Positions 1 to 8,086 of a DNA stretch of 64,000 bases are shown piece after piece; positions within the stretch are counted from its first letter, which is position 1; the number at the start of each line of letters is the position of its first letter. The notes under the pieces are model-generated. The model did no database searches. It was given only the letters and a program-made list of their open reading frames with translations, and had not been told where the DNA came from. A program made the translations under genes and the position numbers. The DNA comes from Thiodiazotropha sp040507035 (GTDB lineage Bacteria; Pseudomonadota; Gammaproteobacteria; Chromatiales; Chromatiaceae): contig JBEVVR010000044.1 of assembly GCA_040507035.1 (NCBI GenBank), forward strand, positions 62,001 through 126,000. The letters are read 5' to 3'.

Positions 1-472
1 TAAAACGAGCATTTTCATTAAATCGTAAAAAAAATGAACAATTCGTATTTCATACTTAAAAACATAGAGTTAAGTGAATCTGAAAACCTCATACCCGATT
101 TCTGGTCCGATCTGTGTCAGAGTCGATCCATCGCCTGTTCCAATGTGCACAGTTTGGCTTTTGCCAGCTTGATCAGCTAACACATTGCCAAAGCTGCACA
201 AATAGGTAATAGATTCCCGCTTTTCAAGGCTAGACCCTTGGCTGTTAATCAACACCCGCTGTGAAAACCAAGTAAATTGACCCAAGTGATAAATAAACAG
301 TTGCTAATAATCAAATAGATTGGACTTCTTCTACTACTTGCACTCTGCAGCGATTATGGACAGGATAGAGCGTGACACAGCTTGCAAGAATAAAGCCGGG
401 GTTGGCTGACAAGGCCAATACCTGAACGCTGTGCGGCATTATCAGAAACAATAAATTGAAGTAGAATCACCC
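1..472. other. AT-rich intergenic stretch before the moxR/bat operon
   Basis: No gene is supported here. A 71-codon open frame on the minus strand (70-285) has no recognisable domain, signal peptide or convincing ribosome binding site and is left uncalled. The last part must hold the promoter of the moxR/bat operon, but no clear -35/-10 pair could be picked out. Confidence 0.4.
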
Positions 473-1429
473 ATGAACTCATCCGAACTTGCTCCGCTGC
501 GTGACCATCTGGCTTCGCGCGTCATCGGCCAGACCAGCTTTATCGAAAGCATGTTGATCTGCCTGCTCAGTGACGGCCATCTGCTGATCGAAGGCTTGCC
601 GGGTCTGGCGAAAACCACCGCAGTCAAGGCCCTCGCAGAGGCCATCGAGGGTGATTTCCATCGTGTTCAATTCACCCCGGACCTGCTGCCATCCGACCTC
701 ATCGGTACCGACATCTATCGTCATGAGAAAGGGGATTTCGAGTTCCGTCAGGGACCGCTTTTCCACAATATCCTGCTCGCCGACGAGGTCAACCGCGCTC
801 CAGCCAAGGTGCAATCGGCTCTGCTCGAGGCGATGGGAGAACAGCAGATCACCGTTGGTCAGACTACCTATCCCCTACCACCATTCTTCATGGTCCTGGC
901 AACCCAGAATCCGGTAGAGCAGGAGGGCACCTATCATCTGCCCGAAGCCCAACTCGACCGCTTCCTGATGCAGGCCAATGTGGAGTACCCCAATCGCAAT
1001 GAAGAGCTGGAGATCCTCGATCTCGACAGCGCGCATCAAAAGCAGAAGCCGACGCCGCCGGATAAGCCATTGACCCAAAAGAAGCTCTTCTCGATACGAC
1101 AAAAGGTGGCCGAGCTCTACCTCGATCCCAAGCTCAATAGCTACATCGTCGACCTGGTCCAGGCAAGCCGTGAACCCAAGGCCTACGACAAGGATCTGGA
1201 CCGCTGGTGCCGTTTCGGGGCCTCGCCCCGTGCCAGTATCGCACTGGCACGATGCGCCCGGGCCAAGGCGTGGCTGGACGATGAAGAGTTCGTCGCGCCC
1301 CACCACATCCAGGCCGTCGCCCCGGCTATTCTCCGCCATCGGATTCTCTTGACCTTCGAGGCGGAAGCGGAAGGTATCACCACCGACGATTTTCTCTCCC
1401 GTCTCCTGGACATGGTCGCCATACCCTAG
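473..1429 (+). CDS. MoxR-family AAA+ ATPase
   Basis: A 318-residue MoxR-type AAA+ ATPase. The Walker A loop GLPGLAKT is at residues 41-48 and a Walker B LLADEVNR lies near residue 105, followed by the sensor stretch VLATQNPVEQEGTY that is characteristic of MoxR proteins. The length is normal for the family. MoxR ATPases are thought to act as chaperones that mature or remodel proteins carrying von Willebrand factor A (VWA) domains, and two VWA proteins are encoded downstream. It is the first gene of a tightly packed rightward operon (DUF58, DUF4381, two VWA proteins, TPR protein, BatD-like protein). The family assignment is firm; the client proteins are inferred from the neighbours. Confidence 0.95.
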   Translation: MNSSELAPLRDHLASRVIGQTSFIESMLICLLSDGHLLIEGLPGLAKTTAVKALAEAIEGDFHRVQFTPDLLPSDLIGTDIYRHEKGDFEFRQGPLFHNILLADEVNRAPAKVQSALLEAMGEQQITVGQTTYPLPPFFMVLATQNPVEQEGTYHLPEAQLDRFLMQANVEYPNRNEELEILDLDSAHQKQKPTPPDKPLTQKKLFSIRQKVAELYLDPKLNSYIVDLVQASREPKAYDKDLDRWCRFGASPRASIALARCARAKAWLDDEEFVAPHHIQAVAPAILRHRILLTFEAEAEGITTDDFLSRLLDMVAIP

Positions 1430-1452
1430 TCGGCCAGGCTGACTCGGTTGCC

Positions 1453-2364
1453 ATGAGCCTGTTTCCCAACATCGACGATCTGCTTGAGCTGCGCCACTCG
1501 GCCCATACCCTGGGACTGGCCTCGCACCACCTGGTCAACTCCAGTTTCAGTGGTCTCTACGCCTCGGTGTTCCGCGGTACCGGCCTCGATTTCGAGGAGG
1601 TGCGGGAGTACCGTGAGGGGGATGATATTCGCAACATGGAGTGGAATGTCACTGCCCGTACCAACGTACCGCACATGAAGATCTTCCGCGAGGAGCGGGA
1701 GCGTAGTGTGGTCCTCTGCATCGATCGGGGCCCGCACATGAGCTTTGGCACCCGGGGCACCTTCAAATCGGTGCAGGCCGCAAGAGCGGCCGCACTGCTG
1801 GGCTGGGCCGCATCCAGGCTCCACGACCGGGTGGGCGGCCTGCTGTTCGGTGATTGTGACCAGGAGATGCAGTATTTTCGCCCCACCAAGGATCGCCGTG
1901 CGCTGTGGCGTCTGTTGCACGCTCTGACCCAGGAGGGCGCCACGATGCAACCGCGAAAGGATTGCCTCTCCGAGGCCCTGCATCGGGCTGACAGGGGCAC
2001 CGCAACCGGCTCACTGATCTTCGTCATCGCCGACATGAACCGGGAGATCATGGAGCTGAAACAGACCCTCGGCAAGCTCTGCCAGCGCCATACCCTGGTG
2101 TTGCTGCCGGTGGACGACCCGGCAGACAGGGGATTGCCCGATATGGGCCGAGTGACCTTTGTCGGCCCCGACGGCAACGCCATGGAGATCAACACCAGCG
2201 ACCAAAAGGCAAGAGAGCGATACGCGGAGGCCTGGGAGAAGCGCCGACGCTTACTGAAACATCTGACCAACTCCCTGGGCATACCGCTGATGCCCATCGC
2301 CACCAACGAAGAGATCCACCTGGCCCTCTCTCATGGCCTGATGAAACACTTTGGCAGGCGCTGA
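1453..2364 (+). CDS. DUF58 domain protein (MoxR-associated)
   Basis: A 303-residue protein with the DUF58 signature: a segment reading EVREYREGDDIRNMEWNVTA near residues 48-67, then a VWA-like fold region beginning VVLCIDRG. DUF58 proteins nearly always sit next to moxR, as here, with a 23-base gap. No transmembrane segment or signal peptide is visible, so it is probably cytoplasmic or peripheral. The stop codon directly abuts the ATG of the next gene, indicating translational coupling. Its biochemical role is unknown; a part in MoxR-dependent assembly of the membrane VWA proteins is inferred. Confidence 0.92.
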   Translation: MSLFPNIDDLLELRHSAHTLGLASHHLVNSSFSGLYASVFRGTGLDFEEVREYREGDDIRNMEWNVTARTNVPHMKIFREERERSVVLCIDRGPHMSFGTRGTFKSVQAARAAALLGWAASRLHDRVGGLLFGDCDQEMQYFRPTKDRRALWRLLHALTQEGATMQPRKDCLSEALHRADRGTATGSLIFVIADMNREIMELKQTLGKLCQRHTLVLLPVDDPADRGLPDMGRVTFVGPDGNAMEINTSDQKARERYAEAWEKRRRLLKHLTNSLGIPLMPIATNEEIHLALSHGLMKHFGRR

Positions 2365-2844
2365 ATGGACCCGCTGCGTGATATTCGAGGCTTGGACCCA
2401 ATCCCCTGGTGGCCCCCCGCACCCGGTTGGTGGTTATTGCTGCTGCTCCTGCTGCTGAGCGGCCTGCTGATCTGGGGTGTGATCAGGTGGCGCAGGCTCT
2501 ACCCCTTGGGGCGATGGCAGCACGACGCGCGGCGCCATCTACTCGCGCTGCGGCGACGCATCAAGCGCGAACCGGCGAAACAGGTGGCCAGCGAGCTCTC
2601 CGAACTGCTAAGGCGCATCGCCATCGCCCGATGCGGCCGGGAAAACACCGCCGCCCTCACCGACGAGGTCTGGCTCGATTGGCTGCAGAGTAACGATTCC
2701 AGCGGCTTTCGCTGGCGGGAGAAGGGCCAACTGCTGCTGGTGCTCCCCTATGCCCCCCCGGAGCAAAGCGCCGATAAGGGGGAACTGGCGATACTGATCG
2801 ATGCCGCCATCCACTGGGTCAGTGAGGAAGCCTGCCATGTTTGA
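2365..2844 (+). CDS. DUF4381 family membrane protein
   Basis: A 159-residue protein. The N-terminus carries the DUF4381-type lead-in (WWPPAPGWW) followed by one very hydrophobic Leu-rich transmembrane helix at about residues 22-42. The rest is a basic, helix-rich soluble domain (RRIKREPAKQVASELSELLR). Proteins of this family are a standard member of MoxR-DUF58-VWA operons and have no known biochemical activity. The start ATG follows the previous stop without a gap, and the 3' end overlaps the next gene by 8 bases, so it is part of one transcript. Confidence 0.85.
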   Translation: MDPLRDIRGLDPIPWWPPAPGWWLLLLLLLLSGLLIWGVIRWRRLYPLGRWQHDARRHLLALRRRIKREPAKQVASELSELLRRIAIARCGRENTAALTDEVWLDWLQSNDSSGFRWREKGQLLLVLPYAPPEQSADKGELAILIDAAIHWVSEEACHV

Positions 2845-3877
2845 GTTTCACTGGCCCTGGATGGCACTGCTGCTGATCCTGCCGCTGCTGGTGCGGTATT
2901 TATGGCCCCGCCCGCAGCGCCAACAGCATGAATCGGTTGAAGGGATGCAGACCACCCTGCTCCATCCCAGCCTGCCCCACCTGCAGGATGCCTTCAACAC
3001 GCGCAAACCGCGTCAGCCCCTGAGTGCAAAACTCTATGGCTGGCTCCTCTACCTGTTCTGGTTGGCCCTGGTATTGGCCTTGATGCGCCCGCAGTGGCTC
3101 GAGCCCTATACCGAGAACCGTACCGCCGGCTACGATCTGATGTTGGCCGTGGACGCCTCCCACTCCATGAATGCCCTCGATTTCACCCTCGATGATGAGC
3201 AGGTCAGCCGCATGCAGGTGGTGAAGGGCGTGGTCGCCAAGTTTATCGAGGGACGCCAGGGAGATCGTGTCGGTCTGGTGATCTTCGGCAGTCGCGCCTA
3301 TGTGCTCTCTCCCCTGACCTATGACCGCAAGGCGGTGAGCAGTCTGTTGAGCGATGTGGTACCCCGAATCGCTGGTGACGGCACCGCCATCGGCGATGCC
3401 CTGGGCCTTGGGGTGAAGAAACTCAGAGAGCGTCCGGAGGGCTCGAGGGTGCTGCTGCTGATCGCCGACGGCGAGAATACGGCAGGGACCATTCCACCGA
3501 TGAAAGCAGCCCAACTCGCAGCCCGGGAGGGGATTCGCATCTATAGCATCGGTGTCGGCAGCGACAAGACGCGGGTACCGATCATGGAGGGTGGCCGCAT
3601 CATCACCCGCAGCGACCTTGGTTTCAACGAAGAGGCGATGCGTGAAATTGCCCAGACCGCTGATGGCGCCTACTTTCGCGCCACCGATACCGAGGCCCTG
3701 GAAAAGATCTATCAGCACATCGACGAGTTGGAGAAGACCGAGGCGGAATCGCGCACCGTGTTCATCCCCCAGCCCCTCTACTATTGGCCGCTCACCGCGG
3801 CCTTGGTGCTGTTGCTGATACTGGGTATCTATCCCGAGGGCAGGCAGAGGCGGCTGCGAGGGGGTGGCTATGCCTGA
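2837..3877 (+). CDS. BatA-like VWA domain membrane protein
   Basis: The start is placed at the ATG at 2837 because GAGGAAG lies just upstream at 2824-2830; a longer reading from 2801 would only add residues overlapping the previous gene. The 346-residue product has an N-terminal membrane helix and a second helix near residue 60 (LYLFWLALVLALM). A VWA domain follows with an intact MIDAS motif (DASHS in LAVDASHSMNA), and a C-terminal membrane helix ends the protein. This is the BatA architecture. VWA domains bind metal and protein ligands. The name comes from the Bacteroides aerotolerance operon; a role in stress tolerance or envelope integrity is inferred by homology only. Confidence 0.9.
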   Translation: MFEFHWPWMALLLILPLLVRYLWPRPQRQQHESVEGMQTTLLHPSLPHLQDAFNTRKPRQPLSAKLYGWLLYLFWLALVLALMRPQWLEPYTENRTAGYDLMLAVDASHSMNALDFTLDDEQVSRMQVVKGVVAKFIEGRQGDRVGLVIFGSRAYVLSPLTYDRKAVSSLLSDVVPRIAGDGTAIGDALGLGVKKLRERPEGSRVLLLIADGENTAGTIPPMKAAQLAAREGIRIYSIGVGSDKTRVPIMEGGRIITRSDLGFNEEAMREIAQTADGAYFRATDTEALEKIYQHIDELEKTEAESRTVFIPQPLYYWPLTAALVLLLILGIYPEGRQRRLRGGGYA

Positions 3878-4898
3878 ATCCCTGTTCCATTTTGCCCGTC
3901 CCCTCTGGTTGTTCGCCCTGCTTGGGCTGATCCCGGTTCTCGGCTGGCTGGTCTATAGCGTGGTGCGTCCCAGTAATGGCCCCATTGACCGCTACGCCGA
4001 TAAGCATCTGCTGCCCCACTTGACCGGCGTGCGTGAACTCGATGTGAATGAGCGTTGGAGTCGATTCACACGTTGGGGTCTGTTATGGGTGCTGCTGGTC
4101 TTGGCCCTCGCCGGTCCACGCTGGGACTTCACCGATATCGAGGCATTCTCACCGGCCAGCGATCTGGTGATCCTAATGGACATCTCCCGTTCCATGAACG
4201 TGGCCGATGTGCCTCCATCCCGCCTGGCCCGGGCACGCCAGGAGGTTCAGGACCTGGTACTGCTGAACCGGGAACTGCGCATCGGCATGATCGCCTTCGC
4301 CTCGGTACCTCATGTGGTGTCTCCGATTACCGAGGATAGCCAGAGCATCCTCAACGCCCTGCCAGCGGTCTCATCCGAGCTGGCCAATCTCCAGGGCAGC
4401 CGTCTGCTTGCCGCCATCGACAGGGCGAAGCAGCTACTCGGCTCTAACAGCAGTGGCAACGCCCGCTCAATCCTGCTGATCAGTGATGGAGATTTCGATG
4501 AACCGGAGTTGATGCAACGCATCGAAGCCTTGGCGGACGAGGGTATTGTGTTGCATGTCCTGGGTATAGGCACAACGGGTGGTGGTCCCGTACCTGCCCG
4601 CATCGGCCAGAGCGACCTGATGCGAGAGCGCGGCGGCAAGATCATCGAGTCCCGGCTCGATGAGGGCCTGCTACAACAGCTTGCTCAGGCAGCCGGGGGC
4701 AGCTATCAGCGCGCTGACTTTCGGGATCAGGACAGCAGCAGCATCCTAAGACTGGCCAGCGGTCGTAGCGGCAGACCGACACAGACCCAGGAGAAGACCC
4801 GGGTATGGAACGAGCGTTTCTACTGGCTGCTGCTACCCATCCTGTTACTCATCTTGAGCAGATTCAGAGCCAGACGGCCTGGGGAGTCGCAAGCTTGA
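3870..4898 (+). CDS. BatB-like VWA domain membrane protein
   Basis: A second VWA membrane protein in the operon, 342 residues. The ATG at 3870 is preferred to an in-frame GTG at 3864; both overlap the previous gene slightly and share the GAGGGGG upstream. It has an N-terminal membrane helix, another near residue 70, a VWA domain with the MIDAS sequence DISRS (ILMDISRSMNVADVP), and a C-terminal hydrophobic helix (FYWLLLPILLLIL). Paired BatA/BatB proteins are typical of these operons and may form a heteromeric membrane complex; that is family knowledge, not seen here. Confidence 0.9.
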   Translation: MPESLFHFARPLWLFALLGLIPVLGWLVYSVVRPSNGPIDRYADKHLLPHLTGVRELDVNERWSRFTRWGLLWVLLVLALAGPRWDFTDIEAFSPASDLVILMDISRSMNVADVPPSRLARARQEVQDLVLLNRELRIGMIAFASVPHVVSPITEDSQSILNALPAVSSELANLQGSRLLAAIDRAKQLLGSNSSGNARSILLISDGDFDEPELMQRIEALADEGIVLHVLGIGTTGGGPVPARIGQSDLMRERGGKIIESRLDEGLLQQLAQAAGGSYQRADFRDQDSSSILRLASGRSGRPTQTQEKTRVWNERFYWLLLPILLLILSRFRARRPGESQA

Positions 4899-6289
4899 AG
4901 ACTTTTCTCACCTGGACTGCGCTGATCCTATTTCCACCCATGGTGGCAGCGGGATGGTTTCAGAATCAGGAACAGCAGGCGGAGGAGAATTACAACCAGG
5001 GGCACTACGAAGAAGCGGCAAAGGGATTCGAAGATCCCTATCGCCGCGGTGTCGCCAACTACCGTACCGGCGACTACCAAGCGGCGAGTGAGGATTTCAG
5101 CCGTGTGCAGAGGCAAGAGGTGAAGCAGGACGCCCTCTATAACCTGGGTAACAGCCGCTACAAGCTGGAAGACTACCAGGGTGCCGTCGTCGCCTACGAG
5201 ACCGTGCTTGAAAACAATCCCGACCACACCGACGCCCGCCACAACCTGGCATTGGCAAAAGAGAAACTGGCACAGACTCAAGACGAGGAAGAGGAAGAGG
5301 AAGAGGAAGAGGAAGAGGAAGATAAAGATAAAGAGAGCGAGAAGGAGGAAAAACAGCAACAGGAGCAACAGGAGCAACAGGAGTCGGAGTCGTCTGAGCA
5401 ACAGCAACAGCAAGAGCAACAGTCGGGCGAGGAAGAGCAGGAACAACAACAAACAGGGGAACAGCAGGAAGAGCAGCAACAATCCGGTGAGCAGCAACAG
5501 GAACAGCAACAGTCAGGCGAGCAACAGGAAGAGCAACAACAATCCGGCGAGCAGCAGCAACAAGAGCAGCAGTCCGGCGAGCAGCAACAGGAACAGCAGC
5601 AAGCAGGCGGCCAGCCGCAGCAAGAGCAGCAAACCGGGGGAGAGGAGAGCGACCAGCAACAGGATAGCGGTGACGAAAAAGAGCAGGATCAGCCATCGAA
5701 GGAGGGTGAAAAACAACAGGAGCAGGCGACTGACTCGGGAGAACAGCAGCAGAGGGACGAGAGCAAGGATGAGGGTAAAGCGTTAACAGAGAGAGAAGAG
5801 GAAGCGTCGACGGGTCAGGAGAAGCAACAGCCCGATGAAAGCGGTAGTGATGAGATAACGCAAGAAGAGCATCCTGGGGGCGAAAAAGACCAGGAGGATC
5901 AACAACAAGGGAAAGAGGATGATGAAATGTCTGCTAATCTCGGAGAAGAGGAAGATGAAACAGAGCAGCGCCGAAATGCTGCGACACCCCAGGATCAACT
6001 TGGGGAGGATAGCGGCGAGCGTCATGTAAGCCCCGAAGATGAATCCCGCTCGGGTGCTGTAGACAGGGTTGATCAAAGCGGTCAACCCCAATCTCCGGAG
6101 AATGGGGAAGAGACAACCGGGGGCGACAAAAAGAGAGAGCTGGCGGGTAGAGACAACACCCTCATGGAACAGTGGCTCGACCAGATCGAGGGGGATCCGG
6201 CCCAACTGATGCACCAACAATTCAGGTTGGAAGAGTACAAATACCTGCGCAGCCGAGGCGGCCGGGATACAGAGACAAGACCCTGGTAA
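4895..6289 (+). CDS. BatC-like TPR protein with long Gln/Glu-rich repeat region
   Basis: The likely start is the TTG at 4895, which overlaps the previous TGA by four bases, has GGGGAG nine bases upstream, and gives a signal-peptide-like N-terminus (MKTFLTWTALILFPPMVAAG). An upstream in-frame ATG at 4805 would lie inside batB and lacks a signal peptide. The 464-residue product has TPR repeats at about residues 27-125 (NYNQGHYEEAAKGF; ALYNLGNSRYKLEDYQGAV). Then come a poly-Glu run, a Gln/Glu/Ser/Gly repeat region to about residue 250, and a charged low-complexity tail. A short conserved C-terminal block follows (WLDQIEGDPAQLMHQQF), typical of BatC/TPR members of such operons. It is probably periplasmic or membrane-anchored. 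Confidence 0.85.
   Translation: MKTFLTWTALILFPPMVAAGWFQNQEQQAEENYNQGHYEEAAKGFEDPYRRGVANYRTGDYQAASEDFSRVQRQEVKQDALYNLGNSRYKLEDYQGAVVAYETVLENNPDHTDARHNLALAKEKLAQTQDEEEEEEEEEEEEDKDKESEKEEKQQQEQQEQQESESSEQQQQQEQQSGEEEQEQQQTGEQQEEQQQSGEQQQEQQQSGEQQEEQQQSGEQQQQEQQSGEQQQEQQQAGGQPQQEQQTGGEESDQQQDSGDEKEQDQPSKEGEKQQEQATDSGEQQQRDESKDEGKALTEREEEASTGQEKQQPDESGSDEITQEEHPGGEKDQEDQQQGKEDDEMSANLGEEEDETEQRRNAATPQDQLGEDSGERHVSPEDESRSGAVDRVDQSGQPQSPENGEETTGGDKKRELAGRDNTLMEQWLDQIEGDPAQLMHQQFRLEEYKYLRSRGGRDTETRPW
5429..5638 (+). repeat. Seven 30-bp in-frame tandem repeats inside the BatC-like gene
   Basis: Seven consecutive 30-base units encode ten-residue repeats of the form EQQ(Q/E)EQQQSG. An 11-residue variant precedes them, and a poly-Glu tract made of GAG/GAA codons starts near 5285. 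Variation between units is mostly Q/E and S/T/A substitution. The regular length suggests expansion by slipped-strand replication rather than random low complexity. Confidence 0.85.
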
Positions 6290-7995
6290 TGACTAGTCTT
6301 TTGCAACAGAGAAACAAACCGCCATTCAGGCTCGCGATGTTCCTGCTCAGCCTACTGGCGGTAGCAAATCCCATCGCAGCCAATCCCTATCAAGGCAATC
6401 CGCAGTGGCAGGGCATGCCTCCGGGCCAATGGAACTTCGCCCCCCCCAACCATCGCCAAAGCGGCACGCCTTCGCAGACTCAACCCACAACAAACCAATC
6501 ACCCTATGGCACATGGCCGAGTCGCCAATACCCCGGTTATGGGCCTCAGAGCTACTATTCCACACAGAGTCAGCCCCCCCAGCTAGAGACCACCCTGTCG
6601 ATCAGCAATCCCTATATACAGCAAGGGGTGATTCTCAAGCTCAGTGTAATCAGTCAAAACAACCTGCGTACTGCATCACCCAGCATTCCACAAAGCGATT
6701 CGTTCATTGTGAAAAAGCTTGAGGGCCCTGTTACCCACTCCCGCACACGCAATGGCAGGCGACAGATTGTCAACGAGTTCTACTACGTGGTTACCCCCCT
6801 GCGTGCAGGCATACACAGGCTTCCGACTATCCGTGTCTCTGGGGAGGAGGAACAGGCTGGTTCTTATAACCGGGGGAGCCGCGCATTCGAAGCATCGACA
6901 GCCGAGCCGGTAGAGCTGAGGATTAGGGAGAGCAACCTGGAGAGCCAACCCTGGCTACCGGCAGAACATCTGGAATTGAAGATCACCCTGCCGAAAAACC
7001 TGAAGGCCGCTGCCGGCAAGCCCTTTACCCTGGCAACCGAAATCAGTGCTGCCGGTATCCCGGCTGAGCAGCTGCCCTCCCTCGAACAGCAACTCAAGTC
7101 AGATGCATTTCGTGTCTATCGGGAACAGAGCCGGGTTGAGACCGATCTAAAGCGGAGCGACAACAAGCTCTTTGGCCAACGGCTGGAGAGCTTCACCCTG
7201 GTACCTCAATATGGCGGCGATCTGAAACTCCCCCAGTTGAGCATAAACTGGTGGAACACCCGTAGCCACATGGCACAACGGGCCTCGATTCCCCTCCATC
7301 CGATCGCGGTCAGTGGCAATCGCAGATCGACCGGATTCTTCGTCTCCGACGAACAGAGCACACCGTTTCCCGCGGGCACCTCCTCTGCCTTCTGGATACC
7401 CCTTACCATGGTGTTCGGTGTGATCTTCGGCTACTGGCTGGCGATATGGATCTCCCACCGTAAAAAAGGGGGAGGCCAACACTCGCCTCTGGAACCCTTG
7501 GTCGGATTCCTGCAACGTCCGATGCGCCAGATGGCCCCCGCCTTTTCACCCCTCAAAGCCAAGCTGCGCAATACCACTGCCATACTCCATCCCGCCACCC
7601 ATTGGTCTCGATGGCGCCGTAATCTTGTCGCTGTACTCCCCCTATCCGTGCGCTTCTGGTTTTGTGTACGCTTCGTCGACGAAGAACAAGATCCCGAGAT
7701 CTGGGGATTCACCCTGAGATTTCTTGCCAACAAGCATATGGGGCTGCCGCTCAATGCACCCTTCAGCGTTATTGGCAAGCACATCCTCGCTTTTCACCCC
7801 AAGGCAAGGCCAGAGGTGATCCAGCGCCTGATTCATGAACTGGAAGAGTCGGTGTATGGACATCACAATATCGACTTTGAGCTCTGGAAAGCCGCTTTCA
7901 AGCACGAGATAAGACCTAGCTTGGCGCTATACCCGAAGCGACTGCTAAGCGCCAAGTCTTCCAGCAAGCCTCTGTTGCCTGAACTCAACCCCTGA
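6289..7995 (+). CDS. BatD-like protein (oxygen-tolerance family)
   Basis: The start is taken as the ATG at 6289, which shares one base with the preceding TAA (TAATG) and begins a good signal peptide (FRLAMFLLSLLAVANPIAAN). The 568-residue product has a Pro/Gln/Tyr-rich spacer at about residues 30-100. BatD-type beta-sandwich domains follow (LETTLSISNPYIQQGVILKLSVIS, with QGV being a typical BatD entry), then a membrane helix near residue 375 (FWIPLTMVFGVIFGYWLAIWI) and a cytoplasmic C-terminal domain of about 190 residues. It closes the operon. The function is unknown beyond membership in the Bat system. Confidence 0.88.
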   Translation: MTSLLQQRNKPPFRLAMFLLSLLAVANPIAANPYQGNPQWQGMPPGQWNFAPPNHRQSGTPSQTQPTTNQSPYGTWPSRQYPGYGPQSYYSTQSQPPQLETTLSISNPYIQQGVILKLSVISQNNLRTASPSIPQSDSFIVKKLEGPVTHSRTRNGRRQIVNEFYYVVTPLRAGIHRLPTIRVSGEEEQAGSYNRGSRAFEASTAEPVELRIRESNLESQPWLPAEHLELKITLPKNLKAAAGKPFTLATEISAAGIPAEQLPSLEQQLKSDAFRVYREQSRVETDLKRSDNKLFGQRLESFTLVPQYGGDLKLPQLSINWWNTRSHMAQRASIPLHPIAVSGNRRSTGFFVSDEQSTPFPAGTSSAFWIPLTMVFGVIFGYWLAIWISHRKKGGGQHSPLEPLVGFLQRPMRQMAPAFSPLKAKLRNTTAILHPATHWSRWRRNLVAVLPLSVRFWFCVRFVDEEQDPEIWGFTLRFLANKHMGLPLNAPFSVIGKHILAFHPKARPEVIQRLIHELEESVYGHHNIDFELWKAAFKHEIRPSLALYPKRLLSAKSSSKPLLPELNP

Positions 7996-8086
7996 CAAGC
8001 CAGGATTAAACAGCTTCAAGCACAGCGCCATTGATTCAATCCTAAGATAGGGAGTAACTAAACATCGATAACCAAGGCGCGATATT

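Noticed and set aside
70..285. A 71-codon minus-strand frame at the left edge
   Set aside because: Too short to judge, no motif and no convincing ribosome binding site; treated as chance.
4805..4894. Upstream ATG at 4805 as the start of the BatC-like protein
   Set aside because: It would lie deep in the batB gene and hide the signal peptide; the TTG at 4895 has a ribosome binding site and four-base overlap with the previous stop.
5285..5640. Regular repeats that might suggest a CRISPR array
   Set aside because: The units are contiguous, 30 bases, without unique spacers, and translate to an in-frame Gln/Glu repeat within a protein gene.
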